Shown: positions 34,391 through 42,704 of the stretch, in pieces
How the letters are laid out: each line of letters opens with the position of its first letter
How positions within the stretch are numbered: position 1 is the first letter of the stretch
Assembly (NCBI GenBank): GCA_023439305.1
Contig: JAEXOO010000035.1
Span: 62,001 to 126,000, forward strand
From: Pseudomonadota bacterium
Lineage (GTDB): Bacteria; Pseudomonadota; Gammaproteobacteria; Burkholderiales; Burkholderiaceae_B
Length of the DNA stretch: 64,000 bases
Direction of reading: 5' to 3'
Notes under the pieces: model-generated
Told to the model about the DNA's origin: nothing
The model's database searches: none
Seen by the model: the letters and a program-made list of their open reading frames with translations, nothing else
Made by a program: the position numbers and the translations under genes

Positions 34391-35463
34391 GCCTGAACCT
34401 GCAATTGACCGCCTGGCTGCATCGTCAATGGCAGCAACCCGGCCTGTTCAGCCGACTGCTGCGCCCGCTGTCCTGTCTGACGGGGCTGGTGGTGCGCCGC
34501 AAAGAGGCACACTATCGAAAAGCCCCGGAACACGCCTACCGCAGCCCCGCCGCCGTGATCGTCGTGGGCAACATCATTGTGGGCGGCGCCGGAAAGACGC
34601 CGGTCGTACAGGCCCTGGCGCTGGAGATGCGCCGCCGGGGCTGGACGCCGGGCATCATCAGCCGCGGCTACGGCGTGCAGATCGGCCCTGAACCGCGCAC
34701 CGGCCAAGGCATGCTGGCGGCCGCGCTCTACGGCGACGAGCCAGCCCTGATCGCGGCCCAGACCCAGGCCCCCATTGCCGTGCATCCCAAAAGAGCCCTG
34801 GCGGCTCAAGCCCTGCTGCGCGATTTCCCGCAAGTGGACCTGATCATTTCCGACGACGGCCTGCAGCACCTGGCCTTGCAGCGCGACCTGAATATCGTCG
34901 TGCAGGATGCCCGCGGCATCGGCAACGGCTGCCTGCTACCTGCCGGCCCGCTACGCGAACCCGCCGCCCGATTGCGCCGCGCGGACTGGCTGGTCACCCA
35001 GCTCAATGCCGACCAGCCCATGCCTGACACCCCCCGCCCCCCCGACCCTGCCCGCAGCCTGACCATGACGCTGGCTCCGCGCCGCATCGAGCAACTGAGC
35101 ACGGGCCAATCTCAGGACTGGGAACACTGGCTCGACCGGCATCACGACCACACATTCCAGGCGCTTGCTGCCATAGGCCAGCCGGAACGCTTTTTTTCCA
35201 TGCTGCGCCTGCACGGCCTGACGCTGTCGGCCACTCGGTCCCGCCCGGATCACGCCCGCCTGACGGCGGAGGACTTCGAGGGCCTGCACGAGGCCCCCAT
35301 ACTGATCACCCGCAAAGACGCCGTAAAATGCCAAGGCATGAACGATCCCCGCTTATGGGTCGTGGATGTGCTGCCGGTCTTTTCACGACCCCACTGGATT
35401 CAAGAGCTGGACAGTGCGCTGCGACTGCGACGCGCCGCCCCTCTGCCCTCTACCCGGAGTTAA
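34387..35463 (+). CDS. lpxK: Tetraacyldisaccharide 4'-kinase (lipid A synthesis)
   Basis: Phosphorylates the lipid A precursor at the 4' position on the inner face of the cytoplasmic membrane. An N-terminal hydrophobic segment (about 20-35) anchors it. The Walker A-like GNIIVGGAGKTPVV lies near residues 60-73, followed by ISRGYGVQ. DLIISDDGLQHLAL carries the conserved DDGLQH motif. Length 358 is slightly above average. It belongs to an envelope-biogenesis run with exbBD, ycaR and kdsB. Confidence 0.95.
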   Translation: MSLNLQLTAWLHRQWQQPGLFSRLLRPLSCLTGLVVRRKEAHYRKAPEHAYRSPAAVIVVGNIIVGGAGKTPVVQALALEMRRRGWTPGIISRGYGVQIGPEPRTGQGMLAAALYGDEPALIAAQTQAPIAVHPKRALAAQALLRDFPQVDLIISDDGLQHLALQRDLNIVVQDARGIGNGCLLPAGPLREPAARLRRADWLVTQLNADQPMPDTPRPPDPARSLTMTLAPRRIEQLSTGQSQDWEHWLDRHHDHTFQALAAIGQPERFFSMLRLHGLTLSATRSRPDHARLTAEDFEGLHEAPILITRKDAVKCQGMNDPRLWVVDVLPVFSRPHWIQELDSALRLRRAAPLPSTRS

Positions 35464-35466
35464 ACA

Positions 35467-35652
35467 ATGCAAACACGCCTTCTGGAAGTCCTGGTCTGCC
35501 CCCTGTGCAAAGGGCCGCTGCGCCACGACCGTGAACATCAGGAACTGATCTGCAAAGCCGACAAACTGGCCTTCCCCATTGTCGACGGCATCCCGACCAT
35601 GCTCGAGAGCGAAGCCCGCCGCCTGGCCCCCCAAGACAACGCCGCCGTCTGA
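35467..35652 (+). CDS. ycaR: Trm112/YcaR-family small protein
   Basis: A 61-residue protein of the UPF0434/Trm112 family. It shows LVCPLCKGPLRHD and LICKADKLAFPIVDGIPTML. Members are small zinc-ribbon-like folds; only the first CxxC pair is complete here, with a single Cys in the second knuckle. The gene sits between lpxK and kdsB as in most Proteobacteria, 3 bases after one and 1 base before the other. GGAG precedes its ATG. Its biochemical role is not established. Confidence 0.9.
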   Translation: MQTRLLEVLVCPLCKGPLRHDREHQELICKADKLAFPIVDGIPTMLESEARRLAPQDNAAV

Positions 35653-35653
35653 C

Positions 35654-36418
35654 ATGAGCTTTACCGTCATCATTCCCGCCCGCCTGGGCTCGACCCGATT
35701 GCCCGACAAGCCGCTGGCCGACATCGCCGGTCAGCCCATGGTCGTGCGCTGCGCGCAGCAAGCCGCGCTGTCCTGCGCCCGCCAGGTGCTGGTCGCCACC
35801 GACTCCGAGCGCGTCGCCCAGGCGGTCCACGACCATGGCTTCCAGGCGCTGCTGACCGATGCAGACCACCCCACGGGCACTGACCGCCTGGCCCAGGCGG
35901 CGCAGATGCTGGGACTGGAAGACGGCGAAATCGTCGTGAACGTCCAAGGGGATGAACCCTTGATCGCGCCCGAGCACATCGATGCCGCTGCGGACCTGCT
36001 GGCGCGCCATGCCCAGGCCGACATCGCCACGCTGGCCGCCCCCATCCTCGAGGCCGAAACCCTCTTTAACCCGAATGCCGTCAAGGTGGTCTGCGACCTG
36101 CAGGGTCGCGCCCTGTATTTCTCTCGCGCCCCCATCCCATGGGCGCGCGACGCCTTGGCTCAGGGTGAGCGCGTGCTGGCGCCCGGGCTTCCCGCGTTGC
36201 ACCATATTGGTCTGTACGCCTATCGCAATCGCTTTCTGCAACGCTTTGCGCAACTGCCACGCGGCCCGCTGGAGCACCATGAATCCCTGGAGCAATTGCG
36301 CGCCATGGAAAATGGCTTTCAGATCATGGTGCACCGCCTGGAACAGATTCCAGCGGCGGGCGTGGACACGCCGCAAGACCTGGAAAGAGTACGCGCTTAC
36401 TTCGCAAATCGGTTATAA
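35654..36418 (+). CDS. kdsB: 3-deoxy-manno-octulosonate cytidylyltransferase
   Basis: Activates Kdo as CMP-Kdo for lipopolysaccharide inner-core synthesis. The N-terminus FTVIIPARLGSTRLPDKPLADI is diagnostic. TDADHPTGTDR and VNVQGDEPLI follow, then SRAPIPWARD and HHIGLYAYR. I set the start at 35654, right after the ycaR stop; the frame runs upstream within ycaR without similarity. The 254 residues match the family. It supplies the same pathway as lpxK. Confidence 0.96.
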   Translation: MSFTVIIPARLGSTRLPDKPLADIAGQPMVVRCAQQAALSCARQVLVATDSERVAQAVHDHGFQALLTDADHPTGTDRLAQAAQMLGLEDGEIVVNVQGDEPLIAPEHIDAAADLLARHAQADIATLAAPILEAETLFNPNAVKVVCDLQGRALYFSRAPIPWARDALAQGERVLAPGLPALHHIGLYAYRNRFLQRFAQLPRGPLEHHESLEQLRAMENGFQIMVHRLEQIPAAGVDTPQDLERVRAYFANRL

Positions 36419-36520
36419 AAGATCTTTTTTCCGCTCTGTCCGAATAAGAAATGCACGAGATATGCTGCATTGCGGCATAATCGAGTAAAAATCGGATACA
36501 AGCACTTCCTGGAGGAACAC

Positions 36521-37177
36521 ATGCGACTGATACTTCTCGGTCCCCCCGGTGCCGGCAAAGGCACCCAAGCAGCCTACATCACCGAGCAATTTGGGATTCC
36601 CCAGATTTCTACCGGCGACATGCTGCGTGCGGCCGTCAAGGCCCAGACTCCCTTGGGCCTGGAAGCCAAGAAGATCATGGATGCAGGCGGCCTGGTGTCG
36701 GACGACATCATCATCGGCCTGGTTCGCGATCGCCTGCAACAAGCCGACTGCGAGCAAGGCTATCTGTTCGACGGCTTCCCCCGCACCATTCCTCAGGCCG
36801 ACGCGTTGAAAGATGCCCAGGTCAAGCTGGATTTCGTGGTGGAAATCGACGTGCCCGAAGAAAGCATCATCGAACGCATGAGCGGCCGACGCGTGCACCC
36901 GGCCAGCGGCCGCAGCTACCATGTCCGCTTCAACCCGCCCAAGACGGCCGATGTCGACGACATCACCGGCGAGCCGCTGGTTCAGCGTGACGACGACCGC
37001 GAAGAAACCGTGCGCCACCGCTTGTCTGTCTATCGCGAGCAGACCCGACCCCTGGTCGATTACTACTCGCAATGGTCGGCCACCGGCGACGCCCTGGCCC
37101 CCGCCTATCGCAAGGTTTCCGGCGTAGGCAGCGTGGACGAAATCCGCCAGCGCATCCTGGATGCACTACAAAAATAA
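36521..37177 (+). CDS. adk: Adenylate kinase
   Basis: Interconverts ATP + AMP and 2 ADP. The P-loop GPPGAGKGT is at 7-15, STGDMLR follows, and FDGFPRT contains the AMP-binding core. A long LID insert (GRRVHPASGRSYHVRFNPP) is typical of Gram-negative enzymes without zinc. At 218 residues the length is normal. GGAGG lies 7 bases before the ATG, which decides the start against an upstream in-frame ATG. It has about 100 bases of upstream space containing GGCATAAT, a possible -10 element. Confidence 0.97.
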   Translation: MRLILLGPPGAGKGTQAAYITEQFGIPQISTGDMLRAAVKAQTPLGLEAKKIMDAGGLVSDDIIIGLVRDRLQQADCEQGYLFDGFPRTIPQADALKDAQVKLDFVVEIDVPEESIIERMSGRRVHPASGRSYHVRFNPPKTADVDDITGEPLVQRDDDREETVRHRLSVYREQTRPLVDYYSQWSATGDALAPAYRKVSGVGSVDEIRQRILDALQK

Positions 37178-37183
37178 GCTCTG

Positions 37184-37214
37184 AAGCAAACGGCCCCTCT
37201 GGGGCCGATTGCTT
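37184..37214 (+). terminator. Strong hairpin after adk
   Basis: Two-part perfect stem, AAGCAA plus CGGCCCC paired with GGGGCCG plus TTGCTT, with a single A bulge on each side and a TCT loop. Only a weak T run (TTGCTTATTT) follows, so termination may be partial and the hairpin may set expression of the next gene. Confidence 0.65.
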
Positions 37215-37236
37215 ATTTACCCGCAGGAGACAGCTC

Positions 37237-38001
37237 ATGCAGATCAGCAACAAGACCTTCATCGTCACCGGCGGCGCCTCGGGCCTGGGAGCAGGTGCGG
37301 CGCGCATGCTGGTGGAGCACGGCGCCCATGTCGTCATCGCCGACATCCAGGACGAGGCCGGCCAGACGCTGGCGCAAGAGCTGGGGCAGCGTTATCTGCG
37401 CTGCGACGTCACCCGCGAAGAAGACGCACAAGCCGTCGTCCAGGCGGCCACCCAGAACGCCGCTTACCCGCTGTTCGGCCTGGTCAACTGCGCCGGCGTG
37501 GCGCCCGCCGCCCGCACGGTCGGACGCGAAGGCCCGCACAGCCTGGATCTGTTCCAGAAAGTCGTCATGATCAACCTGGTGGGCACCTTCAATATGTGCC
37601 GCCTGGCAGCCGCCGCCATGAGCGCCAACACACCCGAACCCACCGGCGAGCGCGGCGTGCTGATCAATACCGCCTCGGTCGCCGCGTACGACGGCCAGAT
37701 CGGCCAAGCCGCCTACGGCGCCTCCAAAGCCGGCGTGGTCGGGCTGACCCTGCCTCTGGCACGCGACCTGGCCAAAACCGGGATACGCTGCATGACCATC
37801 GCTCCGGGCATTTTCGGCACGCCCATGTTGTTCGGCATGCCCCAGGAAGTCCAGGACTCACTGGCGGCCAGCATCCCCTTCCCTTCCCGCCTTGGACGCC
37901 CCGAGGATTACTCCCGCCTGGTTCACAGCATCATCACCAACGAGATGCTCAATGGCGAGACCATCCGTCTGGACGGCGCCATCCGCATGGGCCCCAAGTA
38001 A
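37237..38001 (+). CDS. Short-chain dehydrogenase, 3-hydroxyacyl-CoA dehydrogenase type II-like
   Basis: NAD-dependent oxidoreductase of 254 residues. The Rossmann glycine motif TGGASGLG (11-18), NCAGVAPA and the catalytic YGASKAG are present, with the Ser in INTASVAAYDGQ. The C-terminal TIAPGIFGTPMLFGMP and LGRPEDYSRLVHSI resemble the HSD17B10 family, which oxidises 2-methyl-3-hydroxybutyryl-CoA and related acyl-CoAs. The exact substrate is inferred. GGAGA precedes the ATG at 37237. It follows adk by 59 bases across a hairpin, so expression may be partly independent. Confidence 0.85.
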   Translation: MQISNKTFIVTGGASGLGAGAARMLVEHGAHVVIADIQDEAGQTLAQELGQRYLRCDVTREEDAQAVVQAATQNAAYPLFGLVNCAGVAPAARTVGREGPHSLDLFQKVVMINLVGTFNMCRLAAAAMSANTPEPTGERGVLINTASVAAYDGQIGQAAYGASKAGVVGLTLPLARDLAKTGIRCMTIAPGIFGTPMLFGMPQEVQDSLAASIPFPSRLGRPEDYSRLVHSIITNEMLNGETIRLDGAIRMGPK

Positions 38002-38019
38002 CTTTTCGACGTAGCATCC

Positions 38020-39573
38020 ATGGGTTTGTTCCGCTCGGCGGCCACTATCAGTGGCCTGACGCTCCTGTCCCGCATCACGGGACTGGCGCGCGATATCCTG
38101 ATTGCCCGCGCCTTTGGCGCAGGCCCCTTGACCGACGCTTTCTGGGTCGCTTTCCGCATTCCCAATCTGTTGCGGCGCCTGTTCGCGGAAGGCGCCTTCT
38201 CCCAGGCCTTTGTACCGATTCTGGGCCAGGCCCGGAAAGAAAATGACGAAGCAGGCGTGCGCCAGCTGCTGGATCGCGTGGCGCTGCTGCTGACCGCGGC
38301 CCTGATGGCGGTCACCGCCATCGGCATCGTGGCCGCACCGTGGGTCGTCAGCGCCATGGCCAGCGGCATGACGGCGCCTGAACGCCAACTGGAATTCGGC
38401 GCCGCCGTCGCCATGACACGGCTGATGTTCCCCTACATCATCTGCATGTCTCTGGTGGCTTTTGCGTCGGGCGTGCTCAATACCTGGAGCCGGTTTGCCA
38501 TTCCGGCGTTCACGCCCATCCTGCTGAATCTGTCCATGATTGCCGCCAGCATTGTGCTGGCGCCCCGTATGGAAACGCCCATTTATGCCCTGTCCATCGG
38601 CGTGATGGCCGGCGGCGTGGCGCAGTTGGCGGTGCAGTGGGCGGCGCTGGCGCGGCTGGGCCTGCTGCCGCGCTTCTCGCTGCAACTGAACCAGGCTCGG
38701 CGGGACCCCACTGTACGCCGCATCCTGCGGCAGATGCTGCCCGCCATTCTGGGCGTATCGGTGGCGCAGATTTCATTGCTCATCAACACCAATATCGCCA
38801 CCTGGCTGCAATCAGGCAGCGTCACCTGGCTGTCGTTTGCCGATCGCCTGATGGAGTTTCCCACCGCCCTGCTGGGCGTGGCGCTGGGTACGGTACTGCT
38901 GCCCAAGCTTTCCGCCGCCCATGCCAGCCAGGACACGGACAACTACAACGCCCTTCTGGACTGGGGCCTGCGTCTGGTGCTGCTACTGGGCCTGCCCGCT
39001 GCCGTGGGCATGGCGCTGCTGTCCGACGGCCTGGTAGCCACGCTGTTTCATTATGGCGCCTTCGGCGCCGCCGACGTTGCCCAGACCCGCCTGGCCGTGG
39101 GCGCATACTCCGTCGGCCTGGTCGGCCTGCTGGCCATCAAGATTCTGGCCCCCGGCTTTTATGCCAAGCAGGACATACGCACACCCGTCAAGATCGCCAT
39201 CGGCGTGCTCGTGCTGACCCAGATATTCAATCTCCTGCTGGTGCCCCATTACGCGCACGCCGGCCTGGCTCTTTCCATCGGGCTGGGCGCCACGGTCAAT
39301 GCCTTGACGCTACTGATCCTGCTCATGCGCCGCGGCATCTACCGCCCGCGCCGCGACTGGATTTCCTTCCTGCTGCGGCTGGCGCCCGCCCTGCTCGCGC
39401 TGGCCGGCGTACTGGTGCTGACCGACCGCCATCTGGACTGGATCGCCTTGGGCGCCACGCCGCTGCTGCGCGCCGCTTGGCTGACAGCGGTGCTGGCCGC
39501 CAGCGGAACGGCGTATCTGGGTGTACTGTTTATGTTGGGTTTTCGACCCTCTTACTTTACAAAGCGGGGTTGA
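38020..39573 (+). CDS. murJ: Lipid II flippase MurJ
   Basis: Integral-membrane transporter that moves the peptidoglycan precursor lipid II to the periplasmic face. The 517 residues contain about 14 hydrophobic segments. The N-terminus LLSRITGLARDILIARAFGAGPLTDAFWVAFRIPN in the usual family pattern is clear, with LFAEGAFSQAFVP next. The basic residues in RDI and RIPNLLRRLF correspond to those lining the cavity in characterised MurJ. It ends 56 bases before rpsT and contains the rpsT promoter in its last codons. This murJ-rpsT order is common in Proteobacteria. Confidence 0.96.
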   Translation: MGLFRSAATISGLTLLSRITGLARDILIARAFGAGPLTDAFWVAFRIPNLLRRLFAEGAFSQAFVPILGQARKENDEAGVRQLLDRVALLLTAALMAVTAIGIVAAPWVVSAMASGMTAPERQLEFGAAVAMTRLMFPYIICMSLVAFASGVLNTWSRFAIPAFTPILLNLSMIAASIVLAPRMETPIYALSIGVMAGGVAQLAVQWAALARLGLLPRFSLQLNQARRDPTVRRILRQMLPAILGVSVAQISLLINTNIATWLQSGSVTWLSFADRLMEFPTALLGVALGTVLLPKLSAAHASQDTDNYNALLDWGLRLVLLLGLPAAVGMALLSDGLVATLFHYGAFGAADVAQTRLAVGAYSVGLVGLLAIKILAPGFYAKQDIRTPVKIAIGVLVLTQIFNLLLVPHYAHAGLALSIGLGATVNALTLLILLMRRGIYRPRRDWISFLLRLAPALLALAGVLVLTDRHLDWIALGATPLLRAAWLTAVLAASGTAYLGVLFMLGFRPSYFTKRG

Positions 39574-39584
39574 TGTTTTAGAAT
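39556..39584 (+). promoter_or_regulatory. rpsT promoter
   Basis: -35 TTTACA (39556-39561), 17-base spacer, -10 TAGAAT (39579-39584). Both elements match five of six sigma-70 consensus positions. The -35 lies inside the last murJ codons. The leader to the rpsT ATG is about 40 bases. Confidence 0.75.
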
Positions 39585-39629
39585 AATTGTCTTTGCCGAT
39601 TAAACTTTAAAACTTAGGCTTAACAAACA

Positions 39630-39893
39630 ATGGCTAATACCGCACAAGCTCGCAAGCGCGCCCGCCAAGCAGTGGCTCGCAACAAACACAACGCCAGCAT
39701 CCGTTCCATGCTGCGTACCGCGATCAAGCGCGTTCGTCAGGCAATCGATGCCGGCGACAAGGCTGCTGCCAACGACGTATTTCGCAAAGCCACCAGCATC
39801 ATCGATCGCGTGGCCGACAAGAACATCATTCACAAAAACAAGGCTGCTCGCCACAAGAGCCGCCTGTCCGCCGCCATCAAGGCTCTTGCCTGA
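39630..39893 (+). CDS. rpsT: 30S ribosomal protein S20
   Basis: Primary-binding small-subunit protein contacting 16S rRNA. The 87 residues begin ANTAQARKRARQAVARNKHN, the classical S20 N-terminus, and end HKNKAARHKSRLSAAIKAL. It is a monocistronic gene with its own promoter and terminator. Confidence 0.98.
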   Translation: MANTAQARKRARQAVARNKHNASIRSMLRTAIKRVRQAIDAGDKAAANDVFRKATSIIDRVADKNIIHKNKAARHKSRLSAAIKALA

Positions 39894-39941
39894 TTGCAGA
39901 CGGTTTTAATGGTTTAATCGGCCCTGGCCTAAAAAACCAGA

Positions 39942-39971
39942 AAAAAAGGGGTGCTTAGCACCCCTTTTTTA
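39942..39971 (+). terminator. rpsT terminator
   Basis: Stem GGGGTGC / GCACCCC, extended by A:T pairs from the flanking A and T runs, with a TTA loop and six T. Confidence 0.93.
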
Positions 39972-40050
39972 TTGGCCGAAAAACCATCGCCCTGCCCAGC
40001 GAAGCAAACATGCTAAGTTATGGACTTGACTTCACTTTGTCCAGCCTCCC

Positions 40051-40998
40051 ATGACTCGCCCTCTCCTGCTACAGCTCGTCCCCCTGCCTGAGCACACTGC
40101 CCTGCAGCACGTGGACAAACACTACGAACGAATCCAGATCAGCAACCCGGACCAGCTCCCCAAGGAACTGGCACCGCACGTGCACGTCATCCTGGCGACC
40201 GCCATGACACCCGTCACCGCTGCGCTGATGGATCAATTACCTGCACTCAAGGCCATCTGCAGCATAGGCGTAGGATACGATGCCATCGACCGTCGCCATG
40301 CGCACCAACGCGGCATCGCCGTCAGCAATACCCCCGACGTGCTCAATGACTGCGTGGCCGATTTAGCCTGGGCCCTGATGCTGGATACGGCGCGACGCGT
40401 CAGCGAGGCCGACCGCTATGTGCGCGCCGGCCACTGGCAACAGCCGAACAGCTTTCCACTGTCCACCCGCGTCAGCGGCAAAAAGCTCGGCATCGTCGGC
40501 CTGGGCCGCATCGGCCAGGCCATTGCCAAACGTTCCAGCGGCTTTGACATGTCCGTGCGCTATCACAACCGCCGCCCGCGCAAAGACGTGCCCTGGCATT
40601 ACGAACCGTCATTGATCGAACTGGCGCACTGGGCCGACATCCTGGTGGTCGCCGCTGTGGGTGGAGACGAGACCCGCGGCCTGATCAACCATGCCGTCAT
40701 GGACGCCCTGGGGCCGCGCGGCATTCTCATTAATATCGCCCGCGGCAGCGTAGTGGACGAGCGGGCCCTGGTCAAGGCGCTGCAAGAAAGCCGGCTAGGC
40801 GGCGCCGGACTGGACGTTTTCGAGAACGAACCCTCGGTACCGCAAGCCCTGACAGGCATGAATCAGGTCGTGCTGACGCCCCATGTCGCCAGCGCCACGC
40901 GCGAGACACGCGAAGCCATGCTGGCCCTAACACTGGATAATATCCTGCACTTTCAGCAGACAGGCGCTTTGCTGACGCCTGTGACATTTCAAGAATAG
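40051..40998 (+). CDS. D-isomer-specific 2-hydroxyacid dehydrogenase (glyoxylate/hydroxypyruvate reductase-like)
   Basis: NAD(P)H-dependent reductase of 2-oxoacids. The nucleotide-binding GLGRIGQAIAKR lies near residue 150. Catalytic residues of the family are visible: Arg in NIARGSVVDERAL, Glu in DVFENEPSVP and His in LTPHVASATRET. NTPDVLNDCVADLAWALML fits the hydroxypyruvate/glyoxylate reductase branch. The true substrate cannot be read from sequence. It is a single gene between the rpsT terminator and DUF3579. Confidence 0.85.
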   Translation: MTRPLLLQLVPLPEHTALQHVDKHYERIQISNPDQLPKELAPHVHVILATAMTPVTAALMDQLPALKAICSIGVGYDAIDRRHAHQRGIAVSNTPDVLNDCVADLAWALMLDTARRVSEADRYVRAGHWQQPNSFPLSTRVSGKKLGIVGLGRIGQAIAKRSSGFDMSVRYHNRRPRKDVPWHYEPSLIELAHWADILVVAAVGGDETRGLINHAVMDALGPRGILINIARGSVVDERALVKALQESRLGGAGLDVFENEPSVPQALTGMNQVVLTPHVASATRETREAMLALTLDNILHFQQTGALLTPVTFQE

Positions 40999-41068
40999 GT
41001 ACCGCGTGCCTGGCCCTGCACAGGGCCACATAAAAAAAACCTGCCGACAGGCAGGGAGCGCGGATATA

Positions 41069-41383
41069 TCAGGATTGAGGCTTGCTCATGTCGGTGGGGT
41101 CAATGCCACTGATCTTCAGGTTGTTGTCGTCGGCGAATCCGCAGACGAACTTCCAGGCCAGCGGTTCGAGTTCGCGCAGCCGAGCGTCCACGACCACACA
41201 ACGCACGCCGTCGATCAGGCGCGGCACCACATAAGGAGAATAGGTCAGGTGCCCCCCGGCAGCGCCGGCTGGACGGAACTGAGACATTACACCGGCCAGG
41301 CGCTCGGCCCAATCGCTGGGACGAAAACGCTGATCCTGCCGGGTCACACCATGGATTACGAGTTGCTTAACTGGCTCTGTCAT
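41069..41383 (-). CDS. DUF3579 protein
   Basis: Function unknown. The 104-residue protein shows LVIHGVTRQDQRFRPSDWAERL, MSQFRP and YSPYVVPRLIDGVRCVVVD, all typical of DUF3579, a family I know mainly from Betaproteobacteria. The start was set at 41383 (MTEPVKQLV); the frame extends far upstream across argF without coding character. No clear ribosome site is visible. It is divergent from argF and convergent with the hydroxyacid dehydrogenase. Confidence 0.8.
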   Translation of the reverse strand: MTEPVKQLVIHGVTRQDQRFRPSDWAERLAGVMSQFRPAGAAGGHLTYSPYVVPRLIDGVRCVVVDARLRELEPLAWKFVCGFADDNNLKISGIDPTDMSKPQS

Positions 41384-41638
41384 AACAATTAAAGACTGAT
41401 CGCGCTGGCCGGGTGGGCTGCGCCGTTTTTTCCCCCGCCCCGCATTGTATCCGATCGAACGGTCCCGTATGCTTTTCGCCGCCAAATTAAGCCGCTTGAC
41501 AAGGCGGCGCAGACGACGACGCCTCCTGATTTCCAACCCGCCTTCCGCCAAGCCGCATCCAAAAGGCAGGAACACGCCCGACTTTGCTCTAAAAGCCCGG
41601 ACAGGGTAAGATGTTTTTCTTTTGCCGCAGGATTTTTT

Positions 41639-42580
41639 ATGGATGCCACCGTGCAAGCAGGACCGCTTCGGCACTTTCTGCAGTTTCGCGACTTTTCCCA
41701 CGACGAGATCATCTACGTTCTGGAACGGGCGCGCCTGATCAAGGACAAGTTCAAGCGATACCAGCCGCATCACACCTTGCACGACCGCACCCTGGCCATG
41801 GTGTTCGAAAAAGCCAGCACCCGCACCCGCGTCTCGTTTGAGGCCGGCATGTATCAATTGGGCGGCTCGGTCATTCACCTGACCACCACCGATTCGCAAC
41901 TGGGCCGCTCCGAACCCATCGAAGACACCGCCCGCGTCGTGTCGCGCATGGTGGATATCGTCATGATCCGCACGTTCGAGCAAACCCGCCTGGAACGCTT
42001 TGCGTCCCATTCGCGCGTTCCTGTCATCAACGGCCTGACCAACGAATACCATCCCTGCCAGATCCTGGCCGACATCTTCACCTTCATCGAACACCGCGGC
42101 GACCTGCGCGGCAAGACGGTGGCCTGGATCGGCGATGCCAACAATATGGCCTATACCTGGCTGCAGGCCGCTGAAATCCTGGGCTTCACCCTGCATGTGT
42201 CAGCACCCAACGGCTACCGCCTGGATCCCGCCCGCACGGGCAATCCCGCCGCCTCCGTACTGCAGGAGTTCGACGATCCACTGCAAGCCTGCAAGGGCGC
42301 GCACCTGGTTACCACCGATGTATGGACCAGCATGGGTTACGAGGCCGAAAACGAAGAACGCCGCAAGGCCTTCGCCGACTGGTGCGTGGACGAAGAAATG
42401 ATGGCCGCCGCCGACCCCTCCGCCATCTTCATGCATTGCCTGCCAGCCCACCGCGGCGAAGAAGTCACCGGCGAAGTCATCGACGGACCGCAAAGCGTCG
42501 TCTGGGACGAAGCCGAGAACCGTCTGCACGTGCAGAAAGCCCTGATGGAGTTCCTGATCCTGGGCCGCCAAGACGCTTGA
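41639..42580 (+). CDS. argF: Ornithine carbamoyltransferase
   Basis: Makes citrulline from ornithine and carbamoyl phosphate in arginine synthesis. The carbamoyl-phosphate motif EKASTRTRVSFE, HPCQILAD and the ornithine-side HCLPAHRGEEV are all present. The 313 residues and GCAGGA upstream of the ATG support this start. ArgG, the next biosynthetic enzyme, is encoded 1.7 kb away on the other strand, separated by the frm genes. Confidence 0.95.
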   Translation: MDATVQAGPLRHFLQFRDFSHDEIIYVLERARLIKDKFKRYQPHHTLHDRTLAMVFEKASTRTRVSFEAGMYQLGGSVIHLTTTDSQLGRSEPIEDTARVVSRMVDIVMIRTFEQTRLERFASHSRVPVINGLTNEYHPCQILADIFTFIEHRGDLRGKTVAWIGDANNMAYTWLQAAEILGFTLHVSAPNGYRLDPARTGNPAASVLQEFDDPLQACKGAHLVTTDVWTSMGYEAENEERRKAFADWCVDEEMMAAADPSAIFMHCLPAHRGEEVTGEVIDGPQSVVWDEAENRLHVQKALMEFLILGRQDA

Positions 42581-42597
42581 TTGCCGATCTTTCATCA

Positions 42598-42637
42598 TAA
42601 AAAAAACCGCCGCTGTTTTTCAGCGGCGGTTTTTTTT
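42598..42637. terminator. Terminator after argF
   Basis: Perfect 9-bp stem CCGCCGCTG / CAGCGGCGG with a five-T loop, flanked by an A run on the left and eight T on the right. It can act on both argF and frmA transcripts. Confidence 0.92.
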
Positions 42638-42654
42638 GATCAGGAGCCCAGAGA

Positions 42655-42683
42655 GCGGCATGTCGCCCAGGACGACATGCCGC
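42655..42683 (-). repeat. Hairpin in the 3' region of frmA
   Basis: Perfect 11-bp inverted repeat GCGGCATGTCG / CGACATGCCGC with a 7-base loop, 22 bases beyond the frmA stop. No T run follows directly. It probably stabilises the end of the frmA message before the terminator at 42598-42637. Confidence 0.65.
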
Positions 42684-42704
42684 CGCCGACCCGCAGGATC
42701 GGTC

